A stretch of DNA of 64,000 nt. Source: Vibrio cyclitrophicus (GTDB lineage Bacteria; Pseudomonadota; Gammaproteobacteria; Enterobacterales; Vibrionaceae). The position numbers were made by a program, and so were the translations under genes. The notes under the pieces were generated by a model. It made no database searches, was not told the origin of the DNA, and was given only the letters and a program-made list of their open reading frames with translations. Below, piece by piece: positions 30,001-40,220 of the stretch (its first letter is position 1; every line of letters begins with the position of its first letter). The stretch lies in the NCBI RefSeq assembly GCF_024347435.1, contig NZ_AP025482.1, positions 62,001 through 126,000 on the forward strand, read 5' to 3'.

Positions 30001-31473
30001 ATGATGATCTCGACAGAGATTAGTGCATCTTCTGACGGTGCTCAGTGGCAGTCTATCGACTGGAAATCCGCTGAAGCACACGTATTAAAGCTCCAAATGC
30101 GTATCGCAAAAGCAACAAGAGAAAAGAAATACGGCAAGGTAAAATCCTTACAGTGGCTCTTAACTCATTCTCGCTCAGCAAAACTTCTTGCTGTTAGGCG
30201 AGTCTCTCAAAACAAAGGCAGTAAAACGCCTGGAATAGATGGTGTTATCTGGAACACAGATACGCGCCGTATGAAAGCGGTTAACCAACTTAGTCGCAAG
30301 ACTTACAAAGCAAAACCACTCAAACGTATCTACATTCCCAAAAAGAATGGCAAACTCAGACCTCTCGGTATTCCATGTATGATAGACCGAGCGCAACAAG
30401 CTCTCCACCTACTTTCACTTGAGCCTGTTTCTGAAACACTTGCCGACCTTAACAGCTATGGATTCAGACCAAACCGCAGCACCGCTGACGCCATCAGTCA
30501 GTGCTTCATATGTTTGGCACAAAAGAAATCAGCAAAATGGGTTCTTGAGGGCGATATCAAAGCTTGCTTCGATAAAATCGGGCATCAATGGCTTATGGAC
30601 AATATCACCGTAGATAAACGAATGTTGGAGCAATGGCTGAAATCTGGCTTTGTGGATAAAGGCCTGTTCTACGACACTGATGAGGGTACGCCACAAGGAG
30701 GGATAATATCCCCAACCTTGATGCTAATGACCCTCGCAGGGCTAGAGCAACGCATAAAATCCACAGCACTTAGAAAAGGAGCTAGGGCTAACTTCATTGG
30801 TTACGCTGACGATTTCGTGGTCACTTGTTCTTCAAAGGAAGTGCTAGTGAGCGATATCAAACCGTTGATTGCTGGCTTTTTGGCTGAAAGAGGGTTAACC
30901 CTATCCGAAGAGAAAACGAAGATTACTCATATTGATGATGGTTTTGACTTTCTGGGCTTCAACCATAGGAAGTACAAAGGGAAATTGCTCATTAAACCGA
31001 GCAAATCCAACACACTGTTATTCTTGAGAAATCTACGTGAACTTATCAAAAAGCATGCAACTATCCCCGTTAATGATCTTATCAAACTGATAAATCCAAA
31101 ACTCAGAGGATGGGCGAATTACTACCGCCACTGCGTGGCTAAACAAGTATTCGGTTATGTAAGCCACAAACTATTCCAAGCGCTATGGCACTGGGCAGTT
31201 AGACGTCATCCAACCAAGTCTAAAGACTGGGTTGTTCATAAGTATTTTCTCAATCGAAAAGGCCAATGGCAATTTCATGGCTGGCAGAAAATTATGAACA
31301 TGGATTGTCGTTTCAATCTGTTCCAAATTGCGAAAGTGCCAATAGAACGACACGTGAAAATCCGAAGTGCCGCAATCCCTTATGACCCCGACTATCAAGA
31401 ATACTTGGCTAAGCGGAAGTCAAAAAGACAAGCACGCAATTCTTGGGTTGAACCTGTTCCAACTGCTTTATGA
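30001..31473 (+). CDS. ltrA: Group II intron reverse transcriptase/maturase
   Basis: A 490-residue reverse transcriptase-maturase. Visible RT blocks: KTPGIDGVIW, PLKRIYIPKKNGKLRPLGIP, DLNSYGFRPNRSTADAI, WVLEGDIKACFDKI (first catalytic Asp), EGTPQGGIISP, and YADD at residues 268-271. Domain X follows (INPKLRGWANYYRH). The chain stops soon after (IPYDPDYQEYL), without the C-terminal HNH endonuclease that many relatives carry. It would reverse-transcribe and help splice its host intron. AAGGAG is 10 bases upstream of the ATG. Confidence 0.95.
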   Translation: MMISTEISASSDGAQWQSIDWKSAEAHVLKLQMRIAKATREKKYGKVKSLQWLLTHSRSAKLLAVRRVSQNKGSKTPGIDGVIWNTDTRRMKAVNQLSRKTYKAKPLKRIYIPKKNGKLRPLGIPCMIDRAQQALHLLSLEPVSETLADLNSYGFRPNRSTADAISQCFICLAQKKSAKWVLEGDIKACFDKIGHQWLMDNITVDKRMLEQWLKSGFVDKGLFYDTDEGTPQGGIISPTLMLMTLAGLEQRIKSTALRKGARANFIGYADDFVVTCSSKEVLVSDIKPLIAGFLAERGLTLSEEKTKITHIDDGFDFLGFNHRKYKGKLLIKPSKSNTLLFLRNLRELIKKHATIPVNDLIKLINPKLRGWANYYRHCVAKQVFGYVSHKLFQALWHWAVRRHPTKSKDWVVHKYFLNRKGQWQFHGWQKIMNMDCRFNLFQIAKVPIERHVKIRSAAIPYDPDYQEYLAKRKSKRQARNSWVEPVPTAL

Positions 31474-31509
31474 GTTGCTGGGTATCAAACGATGCCTTAG
31501 CGGAGGCTT

Positions 31510-31543
31510 GAGCCCAGTGCAGTGAAAGTTGCACGCTGGGTTC
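31510..31543 (+). ncRNA. Group II intron domain V
   Basis: A 34-base catalytic hairpin with GAGCCCAGTGC pairing to GCACGCTGGGTTC and a GAAA-type loop. The AGC catalytic triad is intact. It lies 37 bases after the maturase stop, as expected. Confidence 0.8.
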
Positions 31544-31584
31544 TTAGGGAGACGGCACTTGGTAACAAGTGTCGTCCACCCGAC

Positions 31585-31650
31585 CATTATTTGGTAGGCC
31601 TTTCACTCATTCATATCCTGCTCACAGACTTTTTCCATACTAAATCTAAT
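31585..31650. repeat. Dispersed repeat A (related to 45748-45812)
   Basis: About 65 bases immediately after the intron 3' end closely resemble 45748-45812, including TCACTCATTCA…CCTG.TCA. On the minus strand both copies end a short frame in …NE-stop (EKVCEQDMNE and VKAHEQGVNE). Both follow a hairpin beginning GGCACTT. It may be the 3' part of a lost gene or an insertion target shared by the two loci. Confidence 0.45.
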
Positions 31651-31740
31651 ACGATGAAATAGGGTAGGATCATGCTCAATTTTAAGTGTGAACAGGCAAA
31701 ACATTATCAGATGCTTCAAAGGTCAGCTAACTAGACGAGA

Positions 31741-31769
31741 ACAGACCAAGCCGGCATGGCTTGGTCTGT
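31741..31769. terminator. Strong inverted repeat, possible terminator
   Basis: ACAGACCAAGCC / GGCTTGGTCTGT, perfect 12-base arms with a 5-base loop. No T-run follows directly. It stands alone between the intron and the hydrolase gene. Confidence 0.5.
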
Positions 31770-31935
31770 GTGCTAAATCACTCTTTCCTTTCACCTCCTT
31801 CGTTCTTGTTCCCTCACTAAAGTCAAATAAGCCCTAAAAACACTATATTGCAACCTTAAGACCTATTTCTCACCACCATAGCCTCTACACTCAAGTTTCT
31901 AGAATGGAAAACGCAGTAAATAGGGAGAGGAAAGT

Positions 31936-32847
31936 ATGAATTGGAATGTGGCACCAATAATGGCTTTGGTCATTTTGCTACAAGGGTGTGGCGCACAAAA
32001 TATCTCACAAGCTATTGAACAGAAATACACAAATCACGCTTCTAAATTTGCCACTATTGAAGGTAAACGTGTGCATTACCGAGATGAAGGACAGGGTGAG
32101 GTGGTGATTTTATTGCATGGCACTTCGTCGTCACTTCACGCGTGGGAGCAATGGACGCAAATCCTCAAACAAGACTACCGCGTCGTACGTATGGACTTGC
32201 CGGGTTTTGGCTTGACTGGGCATCAGCCTCAAAACCAGTACGAAATCGCTGACGATATTGCCTTTTTGAACGCATTTACGAGAGAGCTCGACATCGAACA
32301 GGCACATTTTGTAGGTAGCTCTTTAGGAGGACGCATAGTGTGGGAGTACGGTTTGCAACATCCAGAGCAGGTTATAACCCTTACGTTGATAAATGCGTTA
32401 GGTTATCCGCAAGAATCGTGGCCGCCAGGCATTGAGATGGCCCAGTGGCCCGTCATCGATAAAATAATGGAACATGTCACTCCAAGGTTTATATTCGAAG
32501 ATGGGCTTAAAGAAGTTTACTTCGACCCGCAACTTGTGGGTGCGGTGTTGATTGATCGTTACTACGAACTGACTACCTACCAACAAAACCGACAGGGATT
32601 CACACGTCGCGTCAAGGCATCGCTGGATGAGGACTCGGAAAAGATAACACAAATTGCTAAGCCGACGCTTATTCTTTGGGGGAAGGAAGACCGTTATTTT
32701 CCAGCTGAAAATGCGAGAAGATTTGAGCGTGATATTCGGGGCTCTTATGCTGTTGTGTATGACGATGTTGGACACTTACCGATGGAAGAGGTCCCTGAGC
32801 GATCAGCAGAGGCATTTAAACAGTTTATCTCGAGAGGTAAGCCTTAG
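31936..32847 (+). CDS. Alpha/beta-hydrolase lipoprotein
   Basis: A 303-residue alpha/beta-hydrolase with a lipoprotein signal (LLQGC, Cys about residue 20), so membrane-anchored outside the cytoplasm. It has the oxyanion motif LHGTSSSLHAW, the nucleophile elbow GSSLGG (Ser in VGSSLGGRIVWEYG), an acid in the LILWGKEDRYFP segment, and catalytic His in VGHLPMEE. Related proteins are esterases, lactonases or dehalogenases; substrate is unknown. GGGAGAGGAAAG precedes the ATG. It is convergent with an AraC regulator, and the two 3' ends overlap by 23 bases. Confidence 0.88.
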   Translation: MNWNVAPIMALVILLQGCGAQNISQAIEQKYTNHASKFATIEGKRVHYRDEGQGEVVILLHGTSSSLHAWEQWTQILKQDYRVVRMDLPGFGLTGHQPQNQYEIADDIAFLNAFTRELDIEQAHFVGSSLGGRIVWEYGLQHPEQVITLTLINALGYPQESWPPGIEMAQWPVIDKIMEHVTPRFIFEDGLKEVYFDPQLVGAVLIDRYYELTTYQQNRQGFTRRVKASLDEDSEKITQIAKPTLILWGKEDRYFPAENARRFERDIRGSYAVVYDDVGHLPMEEVPERSAEAFKQFISRGKP

Positions 32848-33868
32848 GAGTAACCTGGTGCCAGCGCTTGAACGCTTTGTAGAAGCTGCTGGTATCTTTA
32901 AAACCAAGACGATAGCTCAACTCGGTAAGGCTTGGAGGCGGGGTTTGAGTTAGCCAACGGACTGCTAGCTGTTTTCTAGTATCATCAAGAAGACTCTGGA
33001 AGGAGGTATGCTCTTTTACCAGTTTGCGGTAGAGCGTTTGTCGGCTGAAGTGTAATTGCTGCGCAACTTTGTCTACGCTGAGCAGTTCTCCATTTTCTAG
33101 TGCGTTTGCTACTATGGTCCTGACTTGCTGCTGGAGAGGTTGGGTTTTCGTTAGTGTCTCAAGATGACTTTGTGCGGTTTTTGCCATCATCGTTTTCAGA
33201 TACTCACTACTTGTCGCAATGGGAAGGTTGAGCCATTTCGACTCAAATATCAACTGGTGATAAGCACTGTTAAATTCAATGATTTCTCCAAAGGCGGGTT
33301 GATATTTATCCACATAGTGCGGAGTTAAATACCCAAACTTAGCTTTGGTTAGTGGGAAAGGCTGGGCACTCAGCATTCTTGCCCATGCCACCATCGCACT
33401 CATGCTGCGTTCAATGGCGGCTCTAGGGTAATCATGGCGTGATTCAATGGAGAGGGTTAAGCGGCACTGCTGTCCATCGTCATCCACTTGCCAACACTCC
33501 GAAGCATTCATCAGAAAAATATTACTTTGGAAGGTGTTAAATGCATCTCTTAACGTCGCGCATTGGCTTACCCAACTTGCGAGTACACCTTTTGATTTAG
33601 GAGATATAGTTTGCCCAATGATGAGTCCAATTTCGGGCGATGGATGGTGCTGTTCGAGTAGTGACCATAAGGCAACCATTTGGCTTTCTGGAAGTCGAGC
33701 CGACAACGTTAGCTTAGCGCTGTTTTGAATAGCCTTCAGCATTATACCATCAAAGTGATTAGATGCTTCTACCTGTTCACGCAAAGCGGCAGGCAACAGT
33801 GAATAGGCATTTACTAATTCAATGACAGAGGCGAATGAAACGGATTTATCGATAGAGTTATCTGCCAT
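32825..33868 (-). CDS. AraC-family transcriptional regulator with N-terminal arabinose-binding-like domain
   Basis: A 347-residue regulator. The N-terminal ~200 residues resemble the arabinose_bd domain of the OruR/GadX-like group (PSPEIGLIIGQTISPKSKG…). The C-terminal helix-turn-helix pair is clear (LLSVDKVAQQLHFSRQTLYRKL; SLTELSYRLGFKDTSSFYKAFKRW; TPKAYLSR). I chose the ATG at 33868; a TTG at 33880 adds four residues. It ends inside the tail of the hydrolase gene, suggesting it controls that hydrolase. Confidence 0.87.
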   Translation of the reverse strand: MADNSIDKSVSFASVIELVNAYSLLPAALREQVEASNHFDGIMLKAIQNSAKLTLSARLPESQMVALWSLLEQHHPSPEIGLIIGQTISPKSKGVLASWVSQCATLRDAFNTFQSNIFLMNASECWQVDDDGQQCRLTLSIESRHDYPRAAIERSMSAMVAWARMLSAQPFPLTKAKFGYLTPHYVDKYQPAFGEIIEFNSAYHQLIFESKWLNLPIATSSEYLKTMMAKTAQSHLETLTKTQPLQQQVRTIVANALENGELLSVDKVAQQLHFSRQTLYRKLVKEHTSFQSLLDDTRKQLAVRWLTQTPPPSLTELSYRLGFKDTSSFYKAFKRWHQVTPKAYLSR

Positions 33869-34469
33869 GAGTGTTACCAAAATTTTAAGTCATAGCTAAC
33901 TAATATCGCAATATTCCTCGTCTATCAATCTAGAGTGCTTCTAAAAAATGGTAAGTTCACAATATGTTAGCTGATTGAGATTATAAAGTAATCTCTCAAA
34001 AATCGGACTATGTCCTCTATTCAATTAGGGTTAGGGACTGCGTTTGTCTGGGGGGACCAACGAATAAGGGTTAAGCGTTGCGTAGCTAACGTTAAATCCC
34101 AAGTGTTGAACAAGCCCGAGCCTCTATTTAAGTAAATTGTGCGATCTGCTCTAGAACGGTCGCAGCCTTGATGATTTTCTCAAAGCGAGGGCGGACTTCG
34201 AAAGGCAGAGGTTTCTACATGTAATCTGGTACGACCGACACGTCAGTTTTGCTATTTGCCATACCTTTAGTTATTCATGATACGCTAATGTTCAATTTCC
34301 CGAAAATGATTTTTGTCCAGAACCTTGCTGATGGAGGCTCTGGCACGTTTTTGCCCCATTCAAAGTTAGCCCACTTATCAGTCACTTTTTATTACTGAGG
34401 GCATTGACCTACTTTTTCTAATCAGTGTAGTGTCTAGTCGATTGAGTCTCTTTAAGTAGGATTATTATT
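33869..34469. other. Intergenic region with one small gene remnant
   Basis: No intact gene. On the minus strand (34128-34262) a 44-codon frame with one internal stop reads MANSKTDVSVVPDYM, stop, KPLPFEVRPRFEKIIKAA and so on. It looks like a decayed small protein of unknown function. No integron attC site was found despite several TAAC/GTTA runs. Confidence 0.35.
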
Positions 34470-34706
34470 TTGAACACGGAACCAACGGTGAACACTGATG
34501 AATTTCTCAAGAACCTTTCGACAGAATTGAAGTCCCTCCCGACACAAGACCTAGAACTATGCGACCTATCGAATGAGATAGGGCTTATCGTTGCAAAGTT
34601 GGCTGGCACAGAACAGGCTCTCGAAAATGAATTTAATAGTGGAATCGCACATGGATTTGATTTAGTGCGACGTAAGGTAAAGAAAGCACGTTCAATACCC
34701 AGCTAG
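34470..34706 (+). CDS. Small hypothetical protein (78 aa)
   Basis: A 78-codon frame starting at TTG with AGTAGGA about 8 bases upstream. The product is acidic at the N-terminus (TDEFLKNLSTELKSLP) and basic at the C-terminus (VRRKVKKARS), predicted mostly helical, with no signal or membrane segment. I do not recognise it. Size and composition suit a small plasmid- or phage-derived regulator. It lies just outside the left end of the IS110 element. Confidence 0.5.
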   Translation: MNTEPTVNTDEFLKNLSTELKSLPTQDLELCDLSNEIGLIVAKLAGTEQALENEFNSGIAHGFDLVRRKVKKARSIPS

Positions 34707-34963
34707 CTAATTTGGGTGGCTCAGATCTACCCCAATATATGGTACGTCCCGTTATTGCAAGTAGAGTTAAAAACAACGAGCTGATTTGCGCTAATATATT
34801 CAGAGTCTATTAGAGACTGCCATTAGTCTCAGCTCTATGATGAGGTGTGCGCCAGACTGTCCTCACAAAGCGAAAAGCATTTTAAGTTGCTGTTTGGGGC
34901 AACAGGTCTTCAGTCTGGTGGTCTCGGTGTTTTTCAAGGTAGTTGTCATCATTTGCTTGCTTA

Positions 34964-35971
34964 TTAAGCAGCTTCTCTTTCTGGATTCAGATGAACGTCA
35001 CCAACAGGCGCACAGTTCCTGATATCACCAGACCACCGCTCAGGCTTTCGCTGTTTTGCAGCGAACAATACCTCTACACGACGCTTCAAGATCTCTTTAT
35101 CTTTTCCATTGTGACGCTCTGAAGGCGTGACGTAATTTAGCTTACTGTGCTTGTGCTCGGTGTTGTACCAGAGTACGAAGGCTTCAACCCAACTTCGGCT
35201 ACTATCGAGACTTTCAAAGCCCTTTGTTGGCCAGTTTGGCATGTACTTAACTGTACGGAACAATGACTCGACATAAGGGTTATCATCACTGACTCTTGGG
35301 CGACTATATGACGAGGTAATACCTAACTCTTCCATTTTAGCTTTGAACGTCAACGACTTCATTGGCGCACCATTATCCGAGTGAAGAACCAGCGCTTGAT
35401 TAAAGCACTGCTCTCGCATCAACGTCCTTTGCAGAAGTTGTGACGCCAGCTCACCGCATTCATGCTCATACACTTCATAACCAACAATTTTTCGACTGTA
35501 GATGTCCTCAATGACATACAGGTAATAATGTTGACCTCGAACCTTTGAGGGTAAGTAAGTGATATCCCAAGTATAGACTTGGTTCGAGTCCGTCGCTGTG
35601 TAACTGGTTGGCTTCGCTTGCTTCTGTCTGCTCCGCTGACGACCTCGCTTGTGAAGTTGCCCCTGCGTACTCAACACTCGGTAGTAGCTCGACTCAGAGG
35701 CGATGTACTCACCTCTATCAAGCAATGTCGGGACGATTTGAGTTGGAGGCAAGCTTGCGAACTCTGAGCGGTTACACACCTCGATTATCGCATCACGCTC
35801 TTCCTGCGACAGCTTATTAGCAGGCTCAGGCCTGAGGCATATTGGCCTTTTGTCAGCTTGTACTTCTCCTTGCTGATACCAGCGACGATATGTTCTCAAG
35901 TCGATTTGAACTTCATGGCAAGCTGGCTCTAAACGACATCCACATTGCTTCGCTTCAAGGATAAGAGTCAC
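34964..35971 (-). CDS. IS3-family transposase OrfB (DDE integrase)
   Basis: A 335-residue rve-type integrase: TWDITYLPSKVRG (first Asp), LVLHSDNGAPM (second Asp) and DDNPYVESLFRTVKY (Glu) form the DDE triad. An N-terminal helix-turn-helix (CHEVQIDLRTYRRWYQQ) precedes the core. It works with OrfA encoded just upstream on the same strand and appears intact. Confidence 0.92.
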   Translation of the reverse strand: MTLILEAKQCGCRLEPACHEVQIDLRTYRRWYQQGEVQADKRPICLRPEPANKLSQEERDAIIEVCNRSEFASLPPTQIVPTLLDRGEYIASESSYYRVLSTQGQLHKRGRQRSRQKQAKPTSYTATDSNQVYTWDITYLPSKVRGQHYYLYVIEDIYSRKIVGYEVYEHECGELASQLLQRTLMREQCFNQALVLHSDNGAPMKSLTFKAKMEELGITSSYSRPRVSDDNPYVESLFRTVKYMPNWPTKGFESLDSSRSWVEAFVLWYNTEHKHSKLNYVTPSERHNGKDKEILKRRVEVLFAAKQRKPERWSGDIRNCAPVGDVHLNPEREAA

Positions 35972-35997
35972 TATGGTCTGCCTTTCATCGGTTGAGG

Positions 35998-36498
35998 TTA
36001 GTCGTCCTCTGGCTCTTCCCCGTAAAAGGCTCTCAGCTTTTTTCTTAGTACCAAGAGGGCGGCCGTTTCAGCGAGTGCTTTTTCTTTGAGTCGTAAATCT
36101 TTCTTCAACTCTTTGATTTCAAGTTTGTCAGCTTTAGCCTGCTTCTTTGCTTCAGCTTCGTGCTCTTTACTCGACTTAAACCCTTGCATACATTCGCTGC
36201 GCCAGCTTTGGATTTGTTCTGGGAAAAGGCCTTTTTCACGACAATATTGGCTGAGTTCACTTTCTGTCATTGAGTAGGTTTCAGCGACAATGGCTAGTTT
36301 AGTTTGAGCAGACCACTGCTCTGATGAAGTGTTACTATTTGGCACGGCGGCTCCTGAACGTCTGAGTTGCTGGCGCCAATGATACAGGGTCGCAGTACTG
36401 ATTCCTTCCTCTTCCGACACTTCTTTAACTGACATCGAATAGGGAGGTAATAGCTTCTTCAATATAGCTTCTTTTCTTTCTATTGAGATACGAGACAC
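35998..36498 (-). CDS. IS3-family transposase OrfA
   Basis: A 166-residue DNA-binding partner with two helix-turn-helix blocks (VKEVSEEEGISTATLYHWRQ and ESELSQYCREKGLFPEQIQSW) followed by a coiled-coil, Lys/Glu-rich C-terminus (KADKLEIKELKKDLRLKEK), as usual for larger IS3-type OrfA proteins. It is followed by OrfB 26 bases downstream. Confidence 0.9.
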   Translation of the reverse strand: MSRISIERKEAILKKLLPPYSMSVKEVSEEEGISTATLYHWRQQLRRSGAAVPNSNTSSEQWSAQTKLAIVAETYSMTESELSQYCREKGLFPEQIQSWRSECMQGFKSSKEHEAEAKKQAKADKLEIKELKKDLRLKEKALAETAALLVLRKKLRAFYGEEPEDD

Positions 36499-36604
36499 AA
36501 TTACTCTTTATCGCCCAGACTGGTTAAATTTTAACAGTGACAACTACCCTGCCAGATAGGGGTCTAACCGTTGTGTCATCTTTTTCTCTCATTGCAAATT
36601 CTGA

Positions 36605-37622
36605 TTATGTTCTTATTTCAAAGGACTTTTTACTGACTAAGACTGCCCGTGCTATACGGGCTATTTTGTTGGCTAGTGCTACCACTGCCACGTTAAAAGG
36701 TTTTCGTTTCTTAAGCTCTACAAGCCACGAGCCAAAGTATTTTTCAACCGATTTGTCTCTCCATAAAATGGACCTCGCAGCATGGATGAATAGCGTCCTT
36801 AGTTCTTTATTTCCTCGTTTCGATATTCCAAGTAGCGTTGATTTACCACCAGTTGAGTATTGAATGGGGACTAGTCCGATCCATGCCGCCAAAATTTCTC
36901 CCGTTTTTGAAGTCATTGGGGTTACCAACTGATGATAAACAAGCACTAGCGATGACTGGGCCAATACCTGGAACACTTTGCAGTTGTTTCATCTGCTCGT
37001 TATCTGCAAGGATTCTCTCGACCTTATCTGCTTGTGAATCTATGCGTTCATTAAGGTTTTGATAGTGTTCATGTAACTCACTTAATTCAAAAATGATTAG
37101 AGGAGGAAGGTTTTGATTCTTATCCACTAGCCACTGAAATAAACCTTTCATACTAGCGTGGCCTTTTGGCAAACTGATCCCAAACTCAAGAAGGATTGAG
37201 CCAATTCGGTTCATACAGGCGGTGCGCTCTCTAATATACCCGCTACGAATTTTTCGAATCGTTGAGATAACCTGAGCTGACTCAGTCTTTGCTGAAGAGA
37301 ACCTCATTGTTGGCCGTGAAGCTGCTTCTGCAATAGCGTCTGCATCGATAAAATCATTTTTGTTGGTTTTAACGTAAGGTTTTACATATTGAGGTGGAAT
37401 TAGCTTGGCTGTATGACCAAATTCAGTACACTTTCGAGCAAGCCAATGAGACCCGCCGCATGACTCCATGGCTATAATGACAGGCTCATGACACGATAAG
37501 AACTCTAGTAATTTTTGGCGAGTAAGCTTTTTCTTAAATAACTGATTCCCAGCATGGTCATGACCAACTAAATGAAAAGAGTTCTTACCTAAATCGATTC
37601 CGATAATGTGTGAGTTATTCAT
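36605..37622 (-). pseudogene. IS110-family transposase, frameshifted
   Basis: The N-terminal frame (36843-37622) starts MNNSHIIGIDLGKNSFHLVG, the DEDD RuvC-like motif of IS110, and carries NDFIDADAIAEAA and the QSVPGIGPVIA helix-hairpin. The C-terminal frame (36605-36976) carries the IS116/IS110/IS902 domain (AAWIGLVPIQYSTGGKSTLL, GNKELRTLFIHAAR). The two join by a single-base shift near 36895. Without the shift the protein would be about 338 residues, the normal length. It is therefore probably inactive. Confidence 0.85.
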
Positions 37623-37762
37623 TTGGTACTTTCCTTTTAAGACTAAACCATTTCAAGTTTAGCTGTAGGGAGGGACGTACCATCTCATTAAGCTTGTATC
37701 AACTGACCTACGAATCAATTCACTAAACCATAATTTGACTTATTTTTCATAATATCAAGTGT

Positions 37763-37978
37763 ATGACTGATGTTGACAATCTAATTAATAACTTAAAAGT
37801 GAACAACTTACCTAGCGATTTTGGTATTATAATCTTGATAATTAGAAAAAATTCTTCAATACCGACGCTGGGAATAACTAAGAAGAGCAAAGCCTATTTT
37901 TCAAGCTTGGAGCTTACCTTACGATTTACTCAGATGATGGCTGCAAATTTAACTTTAATGAATACCAAAATTGTTTAA
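37763..37978 (+). CDS. Small hypothetical protein (71 aa) upstream of caspase-like gene
   Basis: A 71-codon ATG frame: MTDVDNLINNLKVNNLPSDF, then a beta-rich stretch (FGIIILIIRKNSS) and a hydrophobic tail. It ends 13 bases before the next start, whose ribosome site overlaps its stop, so the two are probably co-transcribed. I recognise no family. It could be a truncated gene or a small partner protein. The upstream ribosome site is weak. Confidence 0.4.
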   Translation: MTDVDNLINNLKVNNLPSDFGIIILIIRKNSSIPTLGITKKSKAYFSSLELTLRFTQMMAANLTLMNTKIV

Positions 37979-37991
37979 AAAGGAACTAAAG

Positions 37992-38690
37992 ATGGCAAGA
38001 CATAGTGCTAATCGGGGAATACTGGTGCTGGAAAGTCCATGGGAGTTGGATGATGGTGACTCTAACCGTTCAAGTGTTGTGCCTTTTATTGAAGGTGTTG
38101 CAAAATTAGCAGGGGATACAGAAGTTTACCATGCTAATTTTTATGACAAAAAGAGCTTTGAATATGCCTTAGAATGCCTTTGTAAGGTCAGGTTTTCTAA
38201 CACTATTGTTTATATTGCAGCTCATGGGTACAAGCAGAAAATAGGTAATATGAAGTTAGAAGATATTCTTTTCGCTATTGGCATGAAATCAAAACAGTAC
38301 AACATAACAGGGGTCATGTTCGGTTCATGTTTTGTCGGGGGGAATACTGAGTTGATCGAAGTCTTCACCACTTCTAATAATTTACGTTGGTGTGCAGGTT
38401 ATGCTTCGACATCTAACTGGCTAAGTGGCACTTTCATCGATAGTGCAATCATTGCGCAGATGATCAATTTAGAAGAAAGTGATTTCTCAAATCGAGATAC
38501 ACTTGTTGAGCATCTTGCTTATGCAATATCCCCTTTCTCAGACCAAATGTATATTGGTGACGATTATAAAGATAACCCTGTAGCTTTGTCGGACTCATTA
38601 CAGTTTATCGTGCAACCTAAGGGGCAGGGTTACCATCCAAAAACGGTTTCGTCGGAAATCTTCACTGCTAAGAAACAGTACGATGTATAA
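37992..38690 (+). CDS. Caspase-like protein (DUF6642-like), unknown role
   Basis: A 232-residue soluble protein. Start chosen at the ATG at 37992, with AAAAGGAA 8-13 bases upstream. It has the layout of a small caspase/CHAT-like fold: a strand-helix start (RGILVLESPWELDDGD), a hydrophobic strand ending in His-Gly (NTIVYIAAHGYKQK, His about residue 78), and a strand ending in Ser-Cys (ITGVMFGSCFVGG, Cys about residue 116), the two catalytic positions of clan CD peptidases. It resembles what I remember of DUF6642, but I cannot confirm by search. It lies between IS110 and IS3 elements, near a Shedu remnant, so a defence role is possible but unproven. Confidence 0.7.
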   Translation: MARHSANRGILVLESPWELDDGDSNRSSVVPFIEGVAKLAGDTEVYHANFYDKKSFEYALECLCKVRFSNTIVYIAAHGYKQKIGNMKLEDILFAIGMKSKQYNITGVMFGSCFVGGNTELIEVFTTSNNLRWCAGYASTSNWLSGTFIDSAIIAQMINLEESDFSNRDTLVEHLAYAISPFSDQMYIGDDYKDNPVALSDSLQFIVQPKGQGYHPKTVSSEIFTAKKQYDV

Positions 38691-38750
38691 GATATCCGCC
38701 ACATGGCGGATTAACACGAATGTAGTGGCATAGTGAATTTGGTCACTTAG

Positions 38751-39970
<1,220 letters not shown>

Positions 39971-40220
39971 CCACTACATGGAAACTTTCCGCAGTTCTAT
40001 CCCGAAATTTTCTTTTGATTCATACAATAGATTGATATTGGTTGTAGTTGATTAAGTTTAGGCTAAGCCTTAACCAATACATAAGTCGAGGAAGTTACGA
40101 TGCTGTTTGTGGCTTCCTCTGATTGGATATAACATCTCTAGAATTCGCCATTTTTTACGCTTTTTTTACGCGAACCCTGACTGCGTATCTGATAGAGTCG
40201 CTGTTAAGATTTTCTTTCAA

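Larger units (their letters stand above)
29425..31584 (+). mobile_element. Group II intron with reverse transcriptase ORF
   Basis: The 5' end is GTGCGACCTGAAGTCG at 29425. The structured region to 30000 is domain I-IV RNA. The maturase gene is 30001-31473. Domain V is 31510-31543, a 34-base hairpin with the AGC triad and GTGAAAG loop (GAGCCCAGTG … GCTGGGTTC). Domain VI is the hairpin around GGTAAC at 31552-31576. The 3' end is placed at CGAC, 31584, by analogy with known introns. Total about 2160 bases, normal for the class. Domain V and the ORF look intact, so it may be mobile. The exact ends would need covariance modelling. Confidence 0.85.
34935..36551 (-). mobile_element. IS3-family element, nested
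   Basis: Terminal inverted repeats CAAGGTAGTTGTCA at 34935-34948 and its near-complement TGACAACTACCCTG at 36538-36551 frame a two-gene transposase module on the minus strand. No clear target duplication was seen. About 1.6 kb. Confidence 0.65.
34739..37683 (-). mobile_element. IS110-family (IS1111-like) element carrying a nested IS3-type element
   Basis: A perfect 12-base inverted repeat, ATGGTACGTCCC at 34739-34750 and its complement at 37672-37683, brackets this region. Inside lie an IS110 transposase (minus strand, 36605-37622) and, between its 3' end and the left repeat, a complete IS3-type element (34935-36551). Removing the inner element leaves about 1.33 kb, right for an IS1111-group IS110 with subterminal repeats. 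The nesting is inferred from repeats and gene order. Confidence 0.65.

Noticed and set aside
33960..34440. TAAC/GTTA runs that might be integron attC sites
   Set aside because: No paired core sites with the expected spacing and no folded attC could be drawn; no integron integrase is present.
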